64,000 nt of DNA from JAUNSR01 sp036655355 (GTDB taxonomy: Bacteria; Bacteroidota; Bacteroidia; Bacteroidales; JAUNSR01). The stretch covers positions 124,001 to 188,000 of the forward strand of contig JAVVQG010000005.1 of NCBI GenBank assembly GCA_036655355.1, written 5' to 3'. A model generated the notes under the pieces. The model had not been told where the DNA came from and ran no database searches. It worked only from the letters and a program-made list of their open reading frames with translations. This document shows, in pieces, positions 9,351 to 18,280 of this stretch (the stretch's first letter is position 1; each line of letters opens with the position of its first letter). A program made the position numbers and the translations under genes.

Positions 9351-10035
9351 ATGGTGTTTAGATAATTTATCTACAATTCGAATAAATCTATAGGATATCT
9401 CTACATTCAAAAAGAGATAGATCAGATCCGTGATTTGGTGAAGAAATATAATTGCTATCCCTTCTCAGACCATATTATAGCGAGTTCATATACGCTAGCT
9501 CACCTTACATTTTGGTTATGTATCTTGAGAACATTGGCCAGAGAGTGATGCTGATTGATTTGGAATCTAAGAGTTATTAGGAGTGTGGCTTCTGCATAGG
9601 TACTCAACACGGAAAACGAACAAGTTACGAAAGATAACTGTGATTTTTTGTCAAGTTCGCTTGAGGAGTTTGTTTTTGGGACTGCTAATGGTAGAGACTC
9701 CTATTGAGGGAGTTGAATTCAGCGTGTTAAATGTATTGCTATAGACTATACTTTTGTGCCTATGAATCCATTTTATAGGGTAGTCAAATTGTCGATAGAT
9801 GATGCTTAAAATGTCTGTACTTGGTGACTAAATGAGTTTTCTTATCGTGATGAGGTCCAAGAGAATGCACTGGGGAGACCGGTTAGGATAGCGCTTGCAA
9901 CGGTATTTTATTCGGATTTGGGTAAAGATTAGATGCGTTAGGCATATATATATATTAAAGGGAATCAGTAGTGGGTATTATTTGTGTTTGGGGAGGCGAC
10001 GTAAAAGAATTATTTATTTAGATTTTATTATAACA
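9351..10035 (+). other. Decayed non-coding stretch, about 0.7 kb
   Basis: No intact gene is present. Short open pieces rich in stops can be read, for example YLENIGQRVMLIDLESK near 9515-9570 and EVQENALGRPVRIALATVF near 9850-9910. They look like fragments of once-coding DNA but match nothing I can name. The 20-bp repeat at 9711 lies inside. The frame open upstream of 10036 is just an extension of the priming-transferase frame into this debris. Confidence 0.5.
9711..9730 (+). repeat. 20-bp repeat, copy 2
   Basis: This is the partner of the copy at 6101-6120, differing at two positions, and it lies inside the decayed stretch after the GT4 gene. Confidence 0.45.
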
Positions 10036-10653
10036 ATGAAAAAAATATTAAAAAGAATTTCTGATGTAGTGCTGGCACTGATTCTTTTCATTCCTGCATC
10101 ATTAGTTTTACTTTGCGGTATCATCTTAGTGAAGATTGTATCGCCTGAATCATCTCCTATCTTCAAGCAGGAGAGGGTTGGTTACAAGGGCAAGCTATTT
10201 ATAATATTCAAATTGCGTTCTATGACTAATGAGTGTGACGAGAATGGAGAACTTCTTTCAGACGAATTGCGTCTAAGGAAGTGGGGCAAGATTGTTCGCA
10301 AGACTAATCTGGATGAGCTCTTCCAGATTTGGAATATTGTGAAGGGTGAGATGTCTTTCATTGGTCCTCGCCCTATTCTGGCTAAGGAAATGCTCGTGAT
10401 GACAGAGATAGAACAAGCAGAACGTCAGTCAATGCGCCCAGGTATCACCGGTTGGGAGGCTGTTCACGAAGGAGAGTCTGAGAACCGTCGTCAGATGGCA
10501 GAGTTCGACCTTTACTATGTGCGCAATTGGAGTTTGAAACTTGACCGGATGGTATTCTATAAGACGATCCAAATTATCTTTAGATTCCAGCGTCCTGATG
10601 ATAACGTGAGAGCTCCAAAGATGACCGACGATCTGATTATTGACAACAAATAA
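10036..10653 (+). CDS. Undecaprenyl-phosphate sugar-1-phosphate transferase (priming enzyme)
   Basis: A 205-residue bacterial sugar transferase (PglC/WcaJ catalytic-domain type) that moves a sugar-1-phosphate from a nucleotide sugar onto undecaprenyl phosphate, the first membrane step. I chose ATG 10036: it puts KRISDVVLALILF and its re-entrant membrane helix at the N-terminus as in the family. The open frame further upstream codes a basic, unrelated 47-residue stretch in decayed DNA. Motifs seen are QERVGYKGK, KLRSM, TNLDELFQIWN, GPRPILAKE and RPGITGW. The gene overlaps the aminotransferase frame by 14 bases. A second priming enzyme is at 37637-38251. Confidence 0.92.
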   Translation: MKKILKRISDVVLALILFIPASLVLLCGIILVKIVSPESSPIFKQERVGYKGKLFIIFKLRSMTNECDENGELLSDELRLRKWGKIVRKTNLDELFQIWNIVKGEMSFIGPRPILAKEMLVMTEIEQAERQSMRPGITGWEAVHEGESENRRQMAEFDLYYVRNWSLKLDRMVFYKTIQIIFRFQRPDDNVRAPKMTDDLIIDNK

Positions 10654-11650
10654 GATAAACTCATTTATGGAAATAGGTTCATTTCTCGAACTACAATTAC
10701 CGAAAGGACGCGAGCTCTATAATCAGCCAACAGATATAGCTCGGTTGAATACGGGACGTATGGGTATCTGGCATGCATTTCGTGTGACAGGATGCAACCG
10801 TATTTGGATTCCTATCTATCAATGTGATTCTATCCGCGAGACATTTGAAAAGAAAGGTGTGGAGATTTGTTTCTATCACCAAGATAAATATTTTGCTCCT
10901 CTAGATTTAGAGGCTACTGATGATGATGTTGTACTGCTCGTAAACTACTTTGGTGTTATGTCAAGCAGTCGTATGGCTGAATTAGCAAAACCTTATAAGC
11001 ATACTATTATTGATTGCGCTCAGGCGTTCTTCTGCAAACCAATAGAAGATGCATTAATGGTATACTCTTGCCGCAAGTTTGTAGGTGTTCCGGATGGATC
11101 CTATGTTGTAGGCAAGGATGCACACTTGTTTCTGGACGAATATCCTCTGTGCTATAGCTCTGATACAGCAGCTTTCCTACTGAAGCGTATAGAGTATGGT
11201 TGCGAAGGCAAAGGGTATGAAGCAAGAAGGCTGAATGAGCATCGCATTGATGCAGAAGATTGCATGAAGATGTCAAAATTGACTCGTGTATTGATGGATG
11301 CAGAGGATTATAACTATAATCAAATGAGGCGCAAAGAGAACTTTGAGTATGCACATCAACTGTTTGCAGGTATCAACAAGATTGATCCTACATTATATAT
11401 GGATTATGAAACGGTTCCTATGGTATATCCGTTGGTTATAGAGGATGATAGCCTTATACAGAAACTCTTTGAAGCAAAGCATTTTCAAGGCCATTGGTGG
11501 TCGTACATTTGTGAAGAGCAGCCGGAAGAAAGCTTCGAACATTGGATTAGTCGATATGTGATACCTATTACTATTGATCAGAGATATGGAAAGGAAGAAC
11601 TGAATCATTTGGCAGAAGTTATCAAGAAGCAAACGGATTATAAATATTAA
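10640..11650 (+). CDS. PLP-dependent aminotransferase-like protein, DegT/DnrJ-related
   Basis: This 336-residue protein resembles divergent sugar aminotransferases of fold type I. The PLP aspartate is likely in IIDCAQAFF, and the Schiff-base lysine in YSCRKFVGVPDGSYV. These occupy the places of the ED(A)A and SFxxxK motifs of DegT enzymes. The start could be ATG 10640 (14-base overlap with the priming transferase) or ATG 10667, ten codons in. It may make an amino sugar for the repeat unit. It is shorter and more divergent than the DegT enzyme at 35487. A 117-base gap with no clear promoter separates it from the deacetylase gene. Confidence 0.75.
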   Translation: MTTNKINSFMEIGSFLELQLPKGRELYNQPTDIARLNTGRMGIWHAFRVTGCNRIWIPIYQCDSIRETFEKKGVEICFYHQDKYFAPLDLEATDDDVVLLVNYFGVMSSSRMAELAKPYKHTIIDCAQAFFCKPIEDALMVYSCRKFVGVPDGSYVVGKDAHLFLDEYPLCYSSDTAAFLLKRIEYGCEGKGYEARRLNEHRIDAEDCMKMSKLTRVLMDAEDYNYNQMRRKENFEYAHQLFAGINKIDPTLYMDYETVPMVYPLVIEDDSLIQKLFEAKHFQGHWWSYICEEQPEESFEHWISRYVIPITIDQRYGKEELNHLAEVIKKQTDYKY

Positions 11651-11767
11651 TATAATAAACTTAATTTATTATACCTTACAAGAATTGGATATCCCATACA
11701 CTATATCTACTGAAAGATAATCTTTATTATTTGATCGTGAATGTTTTATTAATAGAAATATACAATT

Positions 11768-12445
11768 ATGAAATACTTAATTGTTGTAGCTCATCCAGAT
11801 GATGAGACATTAGGAGCCGGTGCGTCTATATGGAAATGGACTCGTGAAGGTCACATTGTTGACGTTTGCATTATGTGTACGGAAGCCAAGGCTCGTGCCT
11901 TTCGTCCGGAAGATAATGAGTTGGAAGATGATACAATTGCATCCAACAAGTTTCTTGGTGTTAACAATATATACGAAGGTACTTTTCCAAACATTGAAAT
12001 GAATACAGTTCCGCATCTTAAACTTGTTCAATTTATTGAATCCGCCATAAAGGAGAGTGAACCTGATGTTATTATTACTCATCATCCAGCAGATACAAAC
12101 AATGATCACCTACAGACTTCTATAGCTTGTCAGGCGGCAACTCGTTTGTTTCAAAGAAGACCGGAGGTGAAGCGTGTGAGAGAATTTTGGTATATGGAGA
12201 TTCCTTCCTGTACTGAATGGAAGATAAACAACGGTATGACAACTTTTAATCCAAACTGCTTCGTTGAGATTGGAAAGGAAGGAGTTGATGCTAAAATTCA
12301 AGCGCTTTCTATGTATAGGGGAGTTATGCGCCCCTACCCTCATCCTCGTTCAGAAGAATATATCATTGGTCTTGCAGCTATGAGAGGCTCCCAATGGGGA
12401 CTTAATTATGCAGAAAGCTTCGAGGTTGTACTTAGGGCCGAATAA
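11768..12445 (+). CDS. PIG-L family deacetylase
   Basis: A 225-residue zinc-dependent de-N-acetylase of the LmbE/PIG-L family. The zinc motif AHPDDETLG lies at residues 8-16 (His9, Asp12), and the second motif THHPADTNNDH is near residues 104-114. No signal peptide, so it acts in the cytoplasm, most likely removing an N-acetyl group from an N-acetylamino sugar at nucleotide or lipid-linked level. Together with the ATP-grasp enzyme this would give a free amine to acylate; that pairing is an inference. A 14-base gap leads to the WbuC gene. Confidence 0.9.
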   Translation: MKYLIVVAHPDDETLGAGASIWKWTREGHIVDVCIMCTEAKARAFRPEDNELEDDTIASNKFLGVNNIYEGTFPNIEMNTVPHLKLVQFIESAIKESEPDVIITHHPADTNNDHLQTSIACQAATRLFQRRPEVKRVREFWYMEIPSCTEWKINNGMTTFNPNCFVEIGKEGVDAKIQALSMYRGVMRPYPHPRSEEYIIGLAAMRGSQWGLNYAESFEVVLRAE

Positions 12446-12459
12446 GAAACCATATCAAC

Positions 12460-12855
12460 ATGCAAAAAATTAACCAGAACCTTCTCGATCGCGTTGCCGA
12501 AGCTGCAAAGCAATCTTCTCGTCTTCGGATGAACCATAATTTCCATGACACCCTAGACGCGCCCGCACAACGAATGCTTAACGCGCTCGAACCGGGTACA
12601 CAGTTGCCTATTCATCGGCACCAACATACTGCAGAAACTTATGTATTGTTGCGGGGACGAATCAATGTGATTTTTTACGACGACCTAAAACAAGAAATCG
12701 AACGGTTTGAGCTTGATCCTCTCAAAGGGGAATATGGTGTGAATATCCCCAAAGGGGAATGGCATACTATCGAGGTAATAGAATCAGGGTCCGTGATTTT
12801 CGAGGTGAAAGATGGACCTTATATAGCATTAGGAATAGAGGATATCATGAGATAA
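12460..12855 (+). CDS. wbuC: WbuC-family cupin metalloprotein
   Basis: The product is 131 residues, close to the usual length of WbuC proteins. Metal ligands are seen in PIHRHQHTAETYVL (His52, His54, His56, Glu59) and in KGEWHTIE near residue 105. WbuC occurs in many O-antigen and capsule clusters; its reaction is not established. It follows the deacetylase by 14 bases and has no membrane segment. Family assignment is confident, function is not. Confidence 0.85.
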   Translation: MQKINQNLLDRVAEAAKQSSRLRMNHNFHDTLDAPAQRMLNALEPGTQLPIHRHQHTAETYVLLRGRINVIFYDDLKQEIERFELDPLKGEYGVNIPKGEWHTIEVIESGSVIFEVKDGPYIALGIEDIMR

Positions 12856-12881
12856 ACTTTCATCTTAATCGTTTTATAGAG

Positions 12882-12909
12882 TTTATACCTCAATATAAGA
12901 AGGTATAAA
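12882..12909 (+). terminator. Weak hairpin after wbuC
   Basis: The arms tttatacc (12882-12889) and ggtataaa (12902-12909) match perfectly over 8 bp with a 12-base loop. The sequence after it is T-rich but lacks a solid run of T. It may slow transcription between wbuC and the dehydratase gene. Confidence 0.3.
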
Positions 12910-12974
12910 TATTTATCCTTATGCACCACTTAATAAAAACGATTTCTTAAAAAAATCTGTTTATTGTAATACGT

Positions 12975-14948
12975 ATGAAAACGAATTTATCACAATTTAT
13001 GCAGTTGTTAACCTCGGGCCTTTCTAAAAAAGGTGTTTTAAACATCTATATTCCCCGTTGGATTATTTTCTTACTGGATATCCTACTCATCATGGGGAGT
13101 TATCTGCTTATTGCCATCTTGTATCGTTTGGTTTTCCACCGCATTTCAGGAGAGGGATTTGAGATGAGACTTGCCTTCACTTTGGCTGTTTATGGTATCA
13201 TCGAATTATCAACTCGAGTTTATCGTGGAACGATCCGATATTCAGGTTTGGCAGAAATGGTTCGCCTGTTCCTATTTGTAGGGTGTTCCATGGGGGTAAC
13301 CATCTTTGGAACATCACTGATCGGAAATTATTATCCGGTATTTGAAACACAACCGATGTTGTTGATCTTACATGGTGCTTTGACATTCTTTCTGTTGTTT
13401 ACGCTTCGAATCTGTGTAAAGTACTCTTATTATTTCCTCACAACGCTCACTTCACGAAAGAAAAGAGTGGTGGTATTTGGTTCTGATCCGAATTCACTGG
13501 CAATGGCACAGACGTTATCCATTGATACGGAATCAACAATCAAGCCGGTCGGAATGATTGATTCAGAAGGTACCATGCATGGAAAACGGATTAGTGGCAT
13601 GCCGGTAGTGAAACTACCTGAAAGCTCTGCAAAGGTGATGAAATTCATGGAGGAAGTGCATGCCGAGAAAGTGATCTTCACGGAAGAGCGGTTAAAAAGT
13701 ACTCCAAGTGATGTGATTGATTTATTCTTACATGCTAACATTAAAATGTTGGTGGTAGGTAGTACTACAGATTTGAATGAACACAACAAACGGCAGAAAT
13801 CAGCACGAATGTCTGTGAATGAAATTCGAATTGAAGACTTGTTGAATCGTGCCGTTATCCAAACCGATAATTCGGTAGTAGCCGAAAAGCACCACGACCG
13901 CATCATCTTGGTTTCCGGAGCTGCAGGCTCAATCGGAAGTGAAATTGTGAATCAGGTAGCAGGTTACAAACCGCAACGGTTGATTCTTTTAGATCAAGCG
14001 GAGAGTCCACTTCATGACCTCGAACTGAAAATACGTTCGCGCTTCCCGGAATTAGACTTAGTGGTCTTTATCGGTGACGTACGTAACAAAACACGCATGG
14101 AGGAGTTGTTCAGCACCTATCGTCCACAAGTGGTATATCATGCGGCGGCATACAAACATGTACCGATGATGGAACGTTATCCGGCGGAATCTATTCGCGT
14201 GAACGTGATGGGTACGAAAATCATGGCCGACCTGGCTGTTAAGTACGAAGCACGTAAATTCGTGATGGTCTCTACAGATAAGGCTGTAAATCCGACCAAT
14301 GTGATGGGTGCATCCAAACGCATCGCTGAGATTTATGTTCAGTCGTTGTATTTATCGTTGGCACACCTGACCGAAGCACACCGTAAACGTACCCGTTTCA
14401 TTACGACGCGTTTTGGAAATGTGTTGGGTTCAAATGGTTCGGTAGTTCCTTTGTTTAAGGATCAGATTGCAAAAGGTGGTCCGGTTACAATTACACATAA
14501 AGATATCATCCGTTATTTCATGACCATTCCGGAAGCATGTAAACTGGTTCTTGAAGCGGGTTGCATGGGGAAAGGTGGTGAAATCTTCGTATTTGACATG
14601 GGTGAGCCGGTTAAGATTTATGACCTTGCAAAACGTATGATTCATCTGGCAGGGCTTCGCCCCTTCCTTGATATCAATATCATTGAAACCGGCCTGCGTC
14701 CGGGTGAAAAACTGTACGAAGAGTTGCTAAATGATGAAGAATTGACTGTGCCTACGCATCATGAGAAGATCATGGTTGCCAAAGTACGTGAATACGACTA
14801 CCCAACGGTATGTGCTCAAATTGATTCTCTGATTTCTGAAGCTTGTGCCGGAAACGGTTTTGAAGTGGTTCGGAAGATGAAAGGATTGGTGCCGGAATTC
14901 AAGAGTAAGAATTCGGTATTTGAGTCGTTGGATGTGGTGGAGAAATAG
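12975..14948 (+). CDS. Membrane nucleotide-sugar 4,6-dehydratase, PglF/WbpM/CapD type
   Basis: A 657-residue protein with four N-terminal membrane helices (about residues 25-150), a CoA-binding-like first Rossmann domain (KKRVVVFGSDPNS) and a second SDR domain with SGAAGSIGSE near residue 315. The SDR tyrosine is replaced by methionine in NVMGASKR (M-x-x-x-K), a mark of the inverting UDP-GlcNAc dehydratases PglF, WbpM and FlaA1-like. The product would be a UDP-4-keto-6-deoxy sugar for trideoxy or FucNAc/QuiNAc-type residues. It stands apart by 119 bases from wbuC and ends at a strong terminator. It could feed the PglE/D/C-like genes at 35-38 kb. Confidence 0.9.
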   Translation: MKTNLSQFMQLLTSGLSKKGVLNIYIPRWIIFLLDILLIMGSYLLIAILYRLVFHRISGEGFEMRLAFTLAVYGIIELSTRVYRGTIRYSGLAEMVRLFLFVGCSMGVTIFGTSLIGNYYPVFETQPMLLILHGALTFFLLFTLRICVKYSYYFLTTLTSRKKRVVVFGSDPNSLAMAQTLSIDTESTIKPVGMIDSEGTMHGKRISGMPVVKLPESSAKVMKFMEEVHAEKVIFTEERLKSTPSDVIDLFLHANIKMLVVGSTTDLNEHNKRQKSARMSVNEIRIEDLLNRAVIQTDNSVVAEKHHDRIILVSGAAGSIGSEIVNQVAGYKPQRLILLDQAESPLHDLELKIRSRFPELDLVVFIGDVRNKTRMEELFSTYRPQVVYHAAAYKHVPMMERYPAESIRVNVMGTKIMADLAVKYEARKFVMVSTDKAVNPTNVMGASKRIAEIYVQSLYLSLAHLTEAHRKRTRFITTRFGNVLGSNGSVVPLFKDQIAKGGPVTITHKDIIRYFMTIPEACKLVLEAGCMGKGGEIFVFDMGEPVKIYDLAKRMIHLAGLRPFLDINIIETGLRPGEKLYEELLNDEELTVPTHHEKIMVAKVREYDYPTVCAQIDSLISEACAGNGFEVVRKMKGLVPEFKSKNSVFESLDVVEK

Positions 14949-14962
14949 GTTCTAACATCCTG

Positions 14963-15017
14963 AATATTAAAACCCACAAAGAGGAAGGTAAGTTTTCTCT
15001 TTGTGGGTTTTAATATT
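14963..15017 (+). terminator. Strong, probably bidirectional, intrinsic terminator
   Basis: Arms 14963-14983 and 14997-15017 are perfectly complementary over 21 bp (core aacccacaaagag / ctctttgtgggtt) with a 13-base loop. Runs of A before and T after the GC-rich core let it work in both directions. It closes the left polysaccharide cluster. Confidence 0.88.
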
Positions 15018-15076
15018 CTGATAACTAATTGACACAAAGGAATTTTTTAAATTATTATACCAAAAAATAAAATACC

Positions 15077-16279
15077 ATGGAATGTAACACTTTTGAATTC
15101 ATCCGTACCATTCATCACATTGGTCAAGGAGCTTTTTACACAGAACAATTTAAAGATCTAAATGATATGCCTATAGCAACAGTTGTTTATGACTGTGGAT
15201 CAGACAGTCGGGCTAATATATCTGAGGGAAAGAAAAAGTATGTGCAAAACTGTTTTCCAAAAGGAACTGTTATCGATGTTTTATTCATCTCTCATCTACA
15301 TGCAGATCATATCAATGGTATCAATATCCTAATTAAAGAGTACAATATTAAGACGGTTGTTCTACCCTACTTGGAAGATATTGATAAAATAATGTTTCTG
15401 TTTGATTTAGAATCAATAAACCCGAATAATGAGACGTTTGATTCTTTTAAAGATCTAATTATTAATCCAATTTCTTTTTTCAATTCCGAGAGTCATAAAG
15501 AGACGAAAGTGTTGTTCATAGATCCAGTTTTAGATGCTAAAAACGAAGGAGAAGAAAGATTTGTTGAAGATATCGATACAAATTCCAATATATCTAATGG
15601 TCAACGGTTAAAACTTAATAGGGTTTGCCCTTGGTTATATATACCTCTTTATTGTAACAAGAACGAACGAAAAGAAGAATTTCAAAAGAAAATTAAAGCA
15701 GCTTCAATAGAGTGGCCTACAAATCGATTGGATATTTTTGATCCTTCTGAAAAGGTAATGAAAGAAAAAATCAAGAAGTTATATGGTCAAAAAGGTGAAA
15801 AGATAAACGAAAACTCCATGATGCTTTATTCTGGAGCAAATGAGCATTTTCATAGTAGAGGTATTCCTCGCAAATTATTGAATTTATGTCCTTGGTTAGA
15901 TATACTTAATTATACAAGATTAAATAGTAGTTGTTTATATACAGGTGATGTTTCAATGAAAGCAATTGATATCGATAGAGACATTATTAATATTATAGGT
16001 AAGGACCGGGCAACTAAAATCTCTTTAATTCAGGTTCCTCATCATGGATCAAAGATGAATTATGATGAGAAAATCTTTAACATTAGTTCTAACAGACCGC
16101 TATATTTTCTTTCCTGCGGAATTAACAATAACTATGGGCATCCCTCTTCTGAAACTATTTATGAATTTAATAAAAGACACAAACCGCTCTATTGTGTGAC
16201 GGATAATCCAGATCGTCAATTAATATTTAGATTTAAAGTAGAAATGAAAACAGTTACTGGAAAAAGGGAGGAAGAGTAA
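15077..16279 (+). CDS. Metallo-beta-lactamase-fold hydrolase, ComEC/Rec2-like
   Basis: The 400-residue product has the zinc motif SHLHADHINGI (about residues 72-82, H-x-H-x-D-H). Further along are LYTGDVS near 290, VPHHGSKMNYD near 320 and GHPSSET near 354. The HHGS motif and the final histidine are typical of the COG2333-like group related to the C-terminal domain of the DNA-uptake protein ComEC. No signal peptide or membrane helix, so it is cytoplasmic. It opens an AT-rich block between the terminator and fkp. Substrate unknown; nuclease or cyclic-nucleotide phosphodiesterase are both possible. Confidence 0.85.
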   Translation: MECNTFEFIRTIHHIGQGAFYTEQFKDLNDMPIATVVYDCGSDSRANISEGKKKYVQNCFPKGTVIDVLFISHLHADHINGINILIKEYNIKTVVLPYLEDIDKIMFLFDLESINPNNETFDSFKDLIINPISFFNSESHKETKVLFIDPVLDAKNEGEERFVEDIDTNSNISNGQRLKLNRVCPWLYIPLYCNKNERKEEFQKKIKAASIEWPTNRLDIFDPSEKVMKEKIKKLYGQKGEKINENSMMLYSGANEHFHSRGIPRKLLNLCPWLDILNYTRLNSSCLYTGDVSMKAIDIDRDIINIIGKDRATKISLIQVPHHGSKMNYDEKIFNISSNRPLYFLSCGINNNYGHPSSETIYEFNKRHKPLYCVTDNPDRQLIFRFKVEMKTVTGKREEE

Positions 16280-16520
16280 TTTTAAAGCTTCAAAAATATC
16301 AGGATGATCGGAATAATATCATAGCTTGTAGGCTAATCATAAGAACTTTGGATTGGTTAGGTCTTCGATTATAATTTAATAAGATTTTTAAAAGTGTCAC
16401 TTTTTGCCATTCAATTATTCTTCTTTGCTCTAAATTTAAAAACAAAATATATAATCCAAGGAATTAAAAAATTAACTCCTATCGAACTTATTCATTAATA
16501 CCCTCATAATATTAATCACC

Positions 16521-16886
16521 ATGGAAATAAAAGAAAAACTTACACAACAGAAAAATATTTATATTAATATAATTCACACTATTTTGTCAAAGCACATAGA
16601 TCAGTTTTCAAATATAGATATTAATGAAGAGATAGAGATTGCTGATAAGATTTTAGATATCGCAATTGAACTAGATTTTCTGATGCGGAAGGGTACTATC
16701 TCAGCCACTAGCGCAAGACTGAATTTGATGCAAGGTATAATAAATACATTGAATCATTATGAATTCCAAAAAGATCTGGTTACCGAATTAAGGGATTTGT
16801 CTATAGAACAATTCAACAAAAAAATGGAAGAGGAAAAATATAAATGCTTGCAGCTGTTGAGTCTGGAAATTCAAAAGACCTTTTAA
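16521..16886 (+). CDS. Small helical protein of unknown function
   Basis: A 121-residue acidic protein, predicted mostly alpha-helical from its repeating I/L/E/K pattern, with no membrane segment and no motif I recognise. A start at ATG 16521 is preceded by 241 bases in which I see no gene or clear promoter. It ends 6 bases before the next frame and is likely co-transcribed. A role as partner or regulator of the neighbouring membrane proteins is only a thought from position. It is as AT-rich as its neighbours. Confidence 0.65.
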   Translation: MEIKEKLTQQKNIYINIIHTILSKHIDQFSNIDINEEIEIADKILDIAIELDFLMRKGTISATSARLNLMQGIINTLNHYEFQKDLVTELRDLSIEQFNKKMEEEKYKCLQLLSLEIQKTF

Positions 16887-16892
16887 GCCATC

Positions 16893-17447
16893 TTGAAAAA
16901 TCTTTTTGATTATAATATTCCTATGACTAATATTATTTATAGATTCCTTATTATTTTAGGAGTACCTTGTTTTATCATTGTTTACGCAATAACAGTAATA
17001 TTATTAGGTATGCCATATTTATTTTATATAGCAATGAAGATAATATCTATATTATATAAGAAACTTACTAACACAACTTATTTCTTTTTATTAAAAAACA
17101 AAAAGAATAGGGCTAATAATAATTACAAAGGTTTAATAGAAAATTTTGATTCCGAATTATTTGAAATTGAAGTTGAGGAATATGAAAATTTTGACTTATT
17201 TAAGATAACTACAGAAACTCGCAAGTTTCATCACTTATTGAGGTTAGTAGAATCTACATATAATGAATATTATGGTAGCATGAAACAAGTATATTCAAAG
17301 AGAAAATATTTTGATTTTTGCTATTTATTAAAAAGACTTATATTATTGTTGATTTTTTTATTGTTTGCAATAACTCCTTATTTCCTAAAAAATCATCCTA
17401 TAAACATTAAACAATCTTGTAAGACTGTTGTCATTGATTATAATTGA
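16893..17447 (+). CDS. Unknown membrane protein with two hydrophobic regions
   Basis: Up to 184 residues. The frame can begin at TTG 16893 or more conventionally at ATG 16923. A long hydrophobic N-terminal region (about residues 16-55, probably two helices) is followed by a charged cytoplasmic-like middle (ENFDSELFEIEVEEYENFD) and a C-terminal helix (RLILLLIFLLFAITPYF) with a short tail. No family is recognised. It follows the 121-residue protein at 6 bases and precedes the four-helix protein at 84 bases. Confidence 0.62.
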   Translation: MKNLFDYNIPMTNIIYRFLIILGVPCFIIVYAITVILLGMPYLFYIAMKIISILYKKLTNTTYFFLLKNKKNRANNNYKGLIENFDSELFEIEVEEYENFDLFKITTETRKFHHLLRLVESTYNEYYGSMKQVYSKRKYFDFCYLLKRLILLLIFLLFAITPYFLKNHPINIKQSCKTVVIDYN

Positions 17448-17531
17448 TTTAAGAGTAATAATTTAGAATAACGAAGAAAAAATATCTTTATTACAATAAA
17501 AAGGAATAGAAATTATTTTCAATATAAAAAA

Positions 17532-18266
17532 ATGGAAGAGAACCCAATTAATACAAAAGAATACCATAAGAATCTTTGGAAATGCCGTGATTTCGAAATT
17601 CAACATTTGTGGCAACGGTCTGTATTTTTAACGGCATTCATGCTTTTAACTTTTTCAGGATACGGAGCATTACTTATCAAAATAGTTGAAATAAGCACCG
17701 CTGTTTATGGTGCTGATATAATCAGTGTAACGGAACCTGTTTATAAGAATGTTACACTTGAAAGCGTCGGAAATAATTTGGACTACCTCTATCTATTAAA
17801 TGTTATTGCTCAATTCATTTGTATTATAGGTATGATTTTTTCTATTTTATGGATAATGATGGGTAAAGGCTCTAAAGCATGGTATGAAGTTTATGAGAAT
17901 GCAATCGGAGCATTCGAGAAGAGTGATTATACGACATTTAAAAAAATTGGAGGTTTTCAGTATCATCAATTAACGGATTTCATTTCACTTGATATTGATG
18001 ATAATATTTTCTCTACATCTGGAGGTAAATATTCCCCTTCGAAAATTAATATCATGATTGGTGTTATCACATTGGTAATCTGGGCTCTCTTAATATTATT
18101 TCATGTAGGCTTATCTTATATCGACTTTGATCTATCTGCTATACCGATTAAACATTACTCCTATTTTATGCCGTTTACAACCGGAATAATCCTTGTGATC
18201 TTCTACGTATTTGGATGGAAAATGGGACAACTAAAGAGTAATGCTTTAATTGATTACGAAAAATAA
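17532..18266 (+). CDS. Four-helix membrane protein, possibly RipA-family
   Basis: A 244-residue protein with four clear membrane helices: about residues 33-57, 84-108, 172-197 and 208-231. After helix 2 it has WIMMGKGSKAWYEVYE. A conserved-looking M/V-GKGSK-x-W pattern at this place recalls proteins annotated as RipA-family octameric membrane proteins, which I hold as a moderate match from memory. The N-terminus (YHKNLWKCRDFEIQHLWQRS) would be cytoplasmic. Its stop is 14 bases before the fkp start despite a sharp base-composition jump there. Function unknown. Confidence 0.68.
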   Translation: MEENPINTKEYHKNLWKCRDFEIQHLWQRSVFLTAFMLLTFSGYGALLIKIVEISTAVYGADIISVTEPVYKNVTLESVGNNLDYLYLLNVIAQFICIIGMIFSILWIMMGKGSKAWYEVYENAIGAFEKSDYTTFKKIGGFQYHQLTDFISLDIDDNIFSTSGGKYSPSKINIMIGVITLVIWALLILFHVGLSYIDFDLSAIPIKHYSYFMPFTTGIILVIFYVFGWKMGQLKSNALIDYEK

Positions 18267-18280
18267 AATTGTCATCCTAT

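Noticed and set aside
9895..10035. A longer N-terminus for the priming transferase
   Set aside because: The extra 47 codons lie in decayed DNA and are unlike the family; ATG 10036 gives the expected membrane helix at the start.
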